DNA from: an uncultured Chryseobacterium sp.
GTDB taxonomy: Bacteria > Bacteroidota > Bacteroidia > Flavobacteriales > Weeksellaceae
DNA: 61,459 nt
Direction of reading: 5' to 3'
Assembly: GCA_913777465.1 (NCBI GenBank)
Contig: CAJYRQ010000028.1
Span: forward strand, 1 to 61,459
The notes beneath the pieces are model-generated. The model was not told where the DNA came from, made no database searches, and saw only the letters and a program-made list of their open reading frames with translations. The translations under genes and the position numbers were made by a program. Positions 60,801 to 61,459 of this stretch are shown here, in pieces (within the stretch, counting starts at the first letter, position 1; each line of letters begins with the position of its first letter).

Positions 60801-61182
60801 CGTAGGCAACAATAACTTTGGGAGATTTCTCTGAGGTAATTTTATTAATGGCTTCCGTTCTCAGGACAAGATTGGCATTCTGGGTTTTCTCTACCTGGTA
60901 GGGCTCAAGATGAGTGGCCGGGAAATAAAGGATTTTATCTTTTCCCAACAGGTCTTCCATTTCCGTATTGGCATATAAAGCATCTTCCTTGTCGTCCACT
61001 ATATACAGGATGTGTTTTTTCTGCGTCAGGAAAAGCTCGGCCGCAAACAGGGAAGCCGAAGATCCCGCATTGCCCTTTACAGAAATATGCTGATGGTTTT
61101 CCAGTTGGATGAAAATTTCCTTTCCAAATTCTTTCTGAAGCAGGTCCGGAAGGAATTTTTCGCTGATGGTTTTTAATTGCAT
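57811..61182 (-). CDS. mfd: Transcription-repair coupling factor
   Basis: A protein of 1123 residues when started at the ATG at 61182 (MQLKTISEKFLPDLLQ); an in-frame ATG at 61206 adds eight residues. Mfd removes RNA polymerase stalled at DNA lesions and recruits UvrA. The N-terminal UvrB-homology region lacks helicase motifs. The RNA-polymerase-interacting CarD-like domain is near residue 440 (YIAHIDHGIGKFMGL). The translocase core has Walker A GDVGFGKTE near 590, DEEH near 685 and motif VI MRGRVGRSNRKAFCYL; the C-terminal TRCF domain follows. Complete and typical length. Confidence 0.97.
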   Translation of the reverse strand: MQLKTISEKFLPDLLQKEFGKEIFIQLENHQHISVKGNAGSSASLFAAELFLTQKKHILYIVDDKEDALYANTEMEDLLGKDKILYFPATHLEPYQVEKTQNANLVLRTEAINKITSEKSPKVIVAYVGALSEKVLKKEDFKAISHHIKVGDQLDFDFVDELLNHYNFQQADFVSEPGEFSVRGGIVDVFSYSNEKPYRITFFGNEVESIRTFDIETQLSVDKVADFQLVSNMNFKVTGSRVSLLQLLPKGSFVVSRNGIVGMQKLRAFYEKSLEKYDALSKDIAHQTPQELFISDQEFLFDYKKFRTVDFGAVPIEGLIELSELKMDQTVQPSFHKNFELLIEDLEGKQKEGFDTWISFSSEKQRERLQSIFEELEHELPFKSFRSEIHEGFVDNDHKFLVYTDHQIFDRYQRYKAKNTFAKSEQLTLKDLMSLKIGDYIAHIDHGIGKFMGLVKVNNDGKIQECFKLTYKNGDLLYVSIHSLHKISKYNGPEGREVVLSKLGSPTWKSLKQKTKARVKQIAFDLIKLYAQRKSAKGFAYTPDSYLQNELEASFLYEDTPDQEKATIDVKRDMENDTVMDRLVCGDVGFGKTEVAIRAAFKAATDGKQVAVLVPTTILAFQHYRSFKDRLKDFPVNVAYVNRFRTAKQKSETLQDLKNGKVDIIIGTHQLAGSSVKFKDLGLLIIDEEHKFGVSVKDKLKTLKADVDTLTLTATPIPRTLQFSLMAARDLSVIKTPPPNRQPVDTQLIGFSEEIIRDAVSYELQRDGQVYFINNRVENLKDIAGLIQRLVPDARVITGHGQMEGKQLEKNVLDFMEGKYDVLVSTTIIESGVDVPNANTIFINDAHRFGMADLHQMRGRVGRSNRKAFCYLITPPYDMMTSDARKRLEAIEQFSDLGSGFQIAMKDLEIRGAGDLLGAEQSGFINEMGFETYQKLMQEALEELKDDQEFQNLFENEEERNKLFKTTKDVNIDTDLELMLPDWYISNTEERLLLYQKLAEIDNEENLVKFESELIDRFGELPKEAVNLLKSVSLKWLACDIGFEKIVMKNGVFLGYFPGNPQDKFYQTSKFRKIISYLTKNPAQAQLKEKTGKEGNQLMMRKDRIANVDEVNALLKSILKSEE

Positions 61183-61209
61183 AAAATATTTTGGTATAAA
61201 CGGCAAAAG

Positions 61210-61233
61210 CGATTCCGAAAGTTTCCGGAATCG
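61210..61233 (-). promoter_or_regulatory. Hairpin in the mfd leader
   Basis: An 8-bp perfect inverted repeat, CGATTCCG (61210-61217) with CGGAATCG (61226-61233). It lies between the putative -7 element and the mfd start, so it would be in the 5' leader. No U run follows on the minus strand, so it is not a standard terminator. Confidence 0.35.
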
Positions 61234-61244
61234 TTTGATTCACC

Positions 61245-61252
61245 CAAAGATA
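61245..61252 (-). promoter_or_regulatory. Putative -7 element for mfd
   Basis: On the minus strand the sequence is TATCTTTG, a perfect TAnnTTTG match, about 40-65 bases before the two candidate mfd starts. No clear -33 TTG. Confidence 0.4.
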
Positions 61253-61378
61253 AGGATAAATATTCTTTAGAAAAAGGAAAACGTAGGCTGCAGTTCTTTC
61301 TGACAGAAATAATAAATCTTAATATTTTGCTAAAATTTTGGTATTGTTAAATTGAAATATATTTCATTATTTAGTATT

Positions 61379-61459
61379 ATGAAATGTTATAAATGCCAAT
61401 CAGAAGAAAACACTAAAGCTGGCTTTACAAGAGGATTGCAAAGATACAAGTGTAAAAGA
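61379..61459 (+). mobile_element. Start of an insertion-sequence transposase gene (partial)
   Basis: An ATG at 61379 opens a frame that runs off the window (27 codons): a CxxC zinc-finger-like start (MKCYKCQSEENTKAGFTRG) followed by LQRYKCKR. This matches the short N-terminal zinc ribbon of IS1-like (InsA) and related transposases, in which CxxC...G.Q.YKCK precedes a helix-turn-helix. No end or target duplication can be seen, so the family is tentative. Confidence 0.55.

Noticed and set aside
1-61459. tRNA, rRNA, CRISPR arrays, prophage or toxin-antitoxin genes
   Set aside because: I looked for them on both strands and saw no cloverleaf-like sequence, spaced direct repeats, phage genes or paired small toxin/antitoxin frames that I could support.

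Overview
This window looks like a chromosome segment from a Chryseobacterium-like member of the Flavobacteriia (Bacteroidota). The grounds are two tandem SusC/SusD loci, 'QVGIGT' type exported proteins, low GC, A-rich leaders without Shine-Dalgarno sequences, several starts on TTG, and many upstream matches to the Bacteroidota -7 box TAnnTTTG. The genus is inferred from gene style, not proven.

Layout. 1-210: end of an exported protein gene. 272-10197 (minus): two SusC/SusD outer-membrane uptake loci, the first with an extra surface lipoprotein, both driven by a strongly conserved leader. 10517-15336 (minus): the housekeeping operon rimP-nusA-infB. 15557-46686: a surface polysaccharide locus of about 31 kb, mostly plus strand. 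It starts with ugd, a lipid-linked-sugar type glycosyltransferase and a polytopic membrane protein. It continues with rfbB, rfbA, an ABC exporter pair (Wzm/Wzt type), a DegT aminotransferase and a sugar N-formyltransferase, then many GT2 and GT4 glycosyltransferases, a WbsX-family protein, an AsnB-like amidotransferase, two methyltransferases and three hexapeptide acyltransferases. A short minus-strand island (39645-41753) inside it holds a methyltransferase, an internally deleted MBOAT acyltransferase remnant and its SGNH-like partner.

46782-47713: a DUF2306 membrane protein and a decayed AraC-type regulator. 47922-51323: beta-carbonic anhydrase, small exported protein, SulP transporter and a second beta-carbonic anhydrase, which reads as a bicarbonate handling unit. 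51531-57236: exported proteins, pth, two related lipoproteins and three tandem exported paralogues. 57811-61182 (minus): mfd. The window ends inside what looks like the start of an insertion-sequence transposase.

How the genes fit together. RfbA and RfbB make dTDP-4-keto-6-deoxyglucose. The aminotransferase and formyltransferase could turn this into an N-formylated amino sugar such as dTDP-Qui4NFo. Ugd makes UDP-glucuronate and the AsnB-like enzyme may amidate a uronic acid. The ABC pair would export the lipid-linked chain built by the glycosyltransferases. No Wzx flippase or Wzy polymerase is visible, which fits ABC-dependent export. The points most worth a second look are an A13 tract that could fuse a glycosyltransferase to the WbsX protein, the in-frame deletion of the MBOAT gene, the formyl-sugar pathway, the three-paralogue two-cysteine family, and the carbonic anhydrase/SulP cluster.
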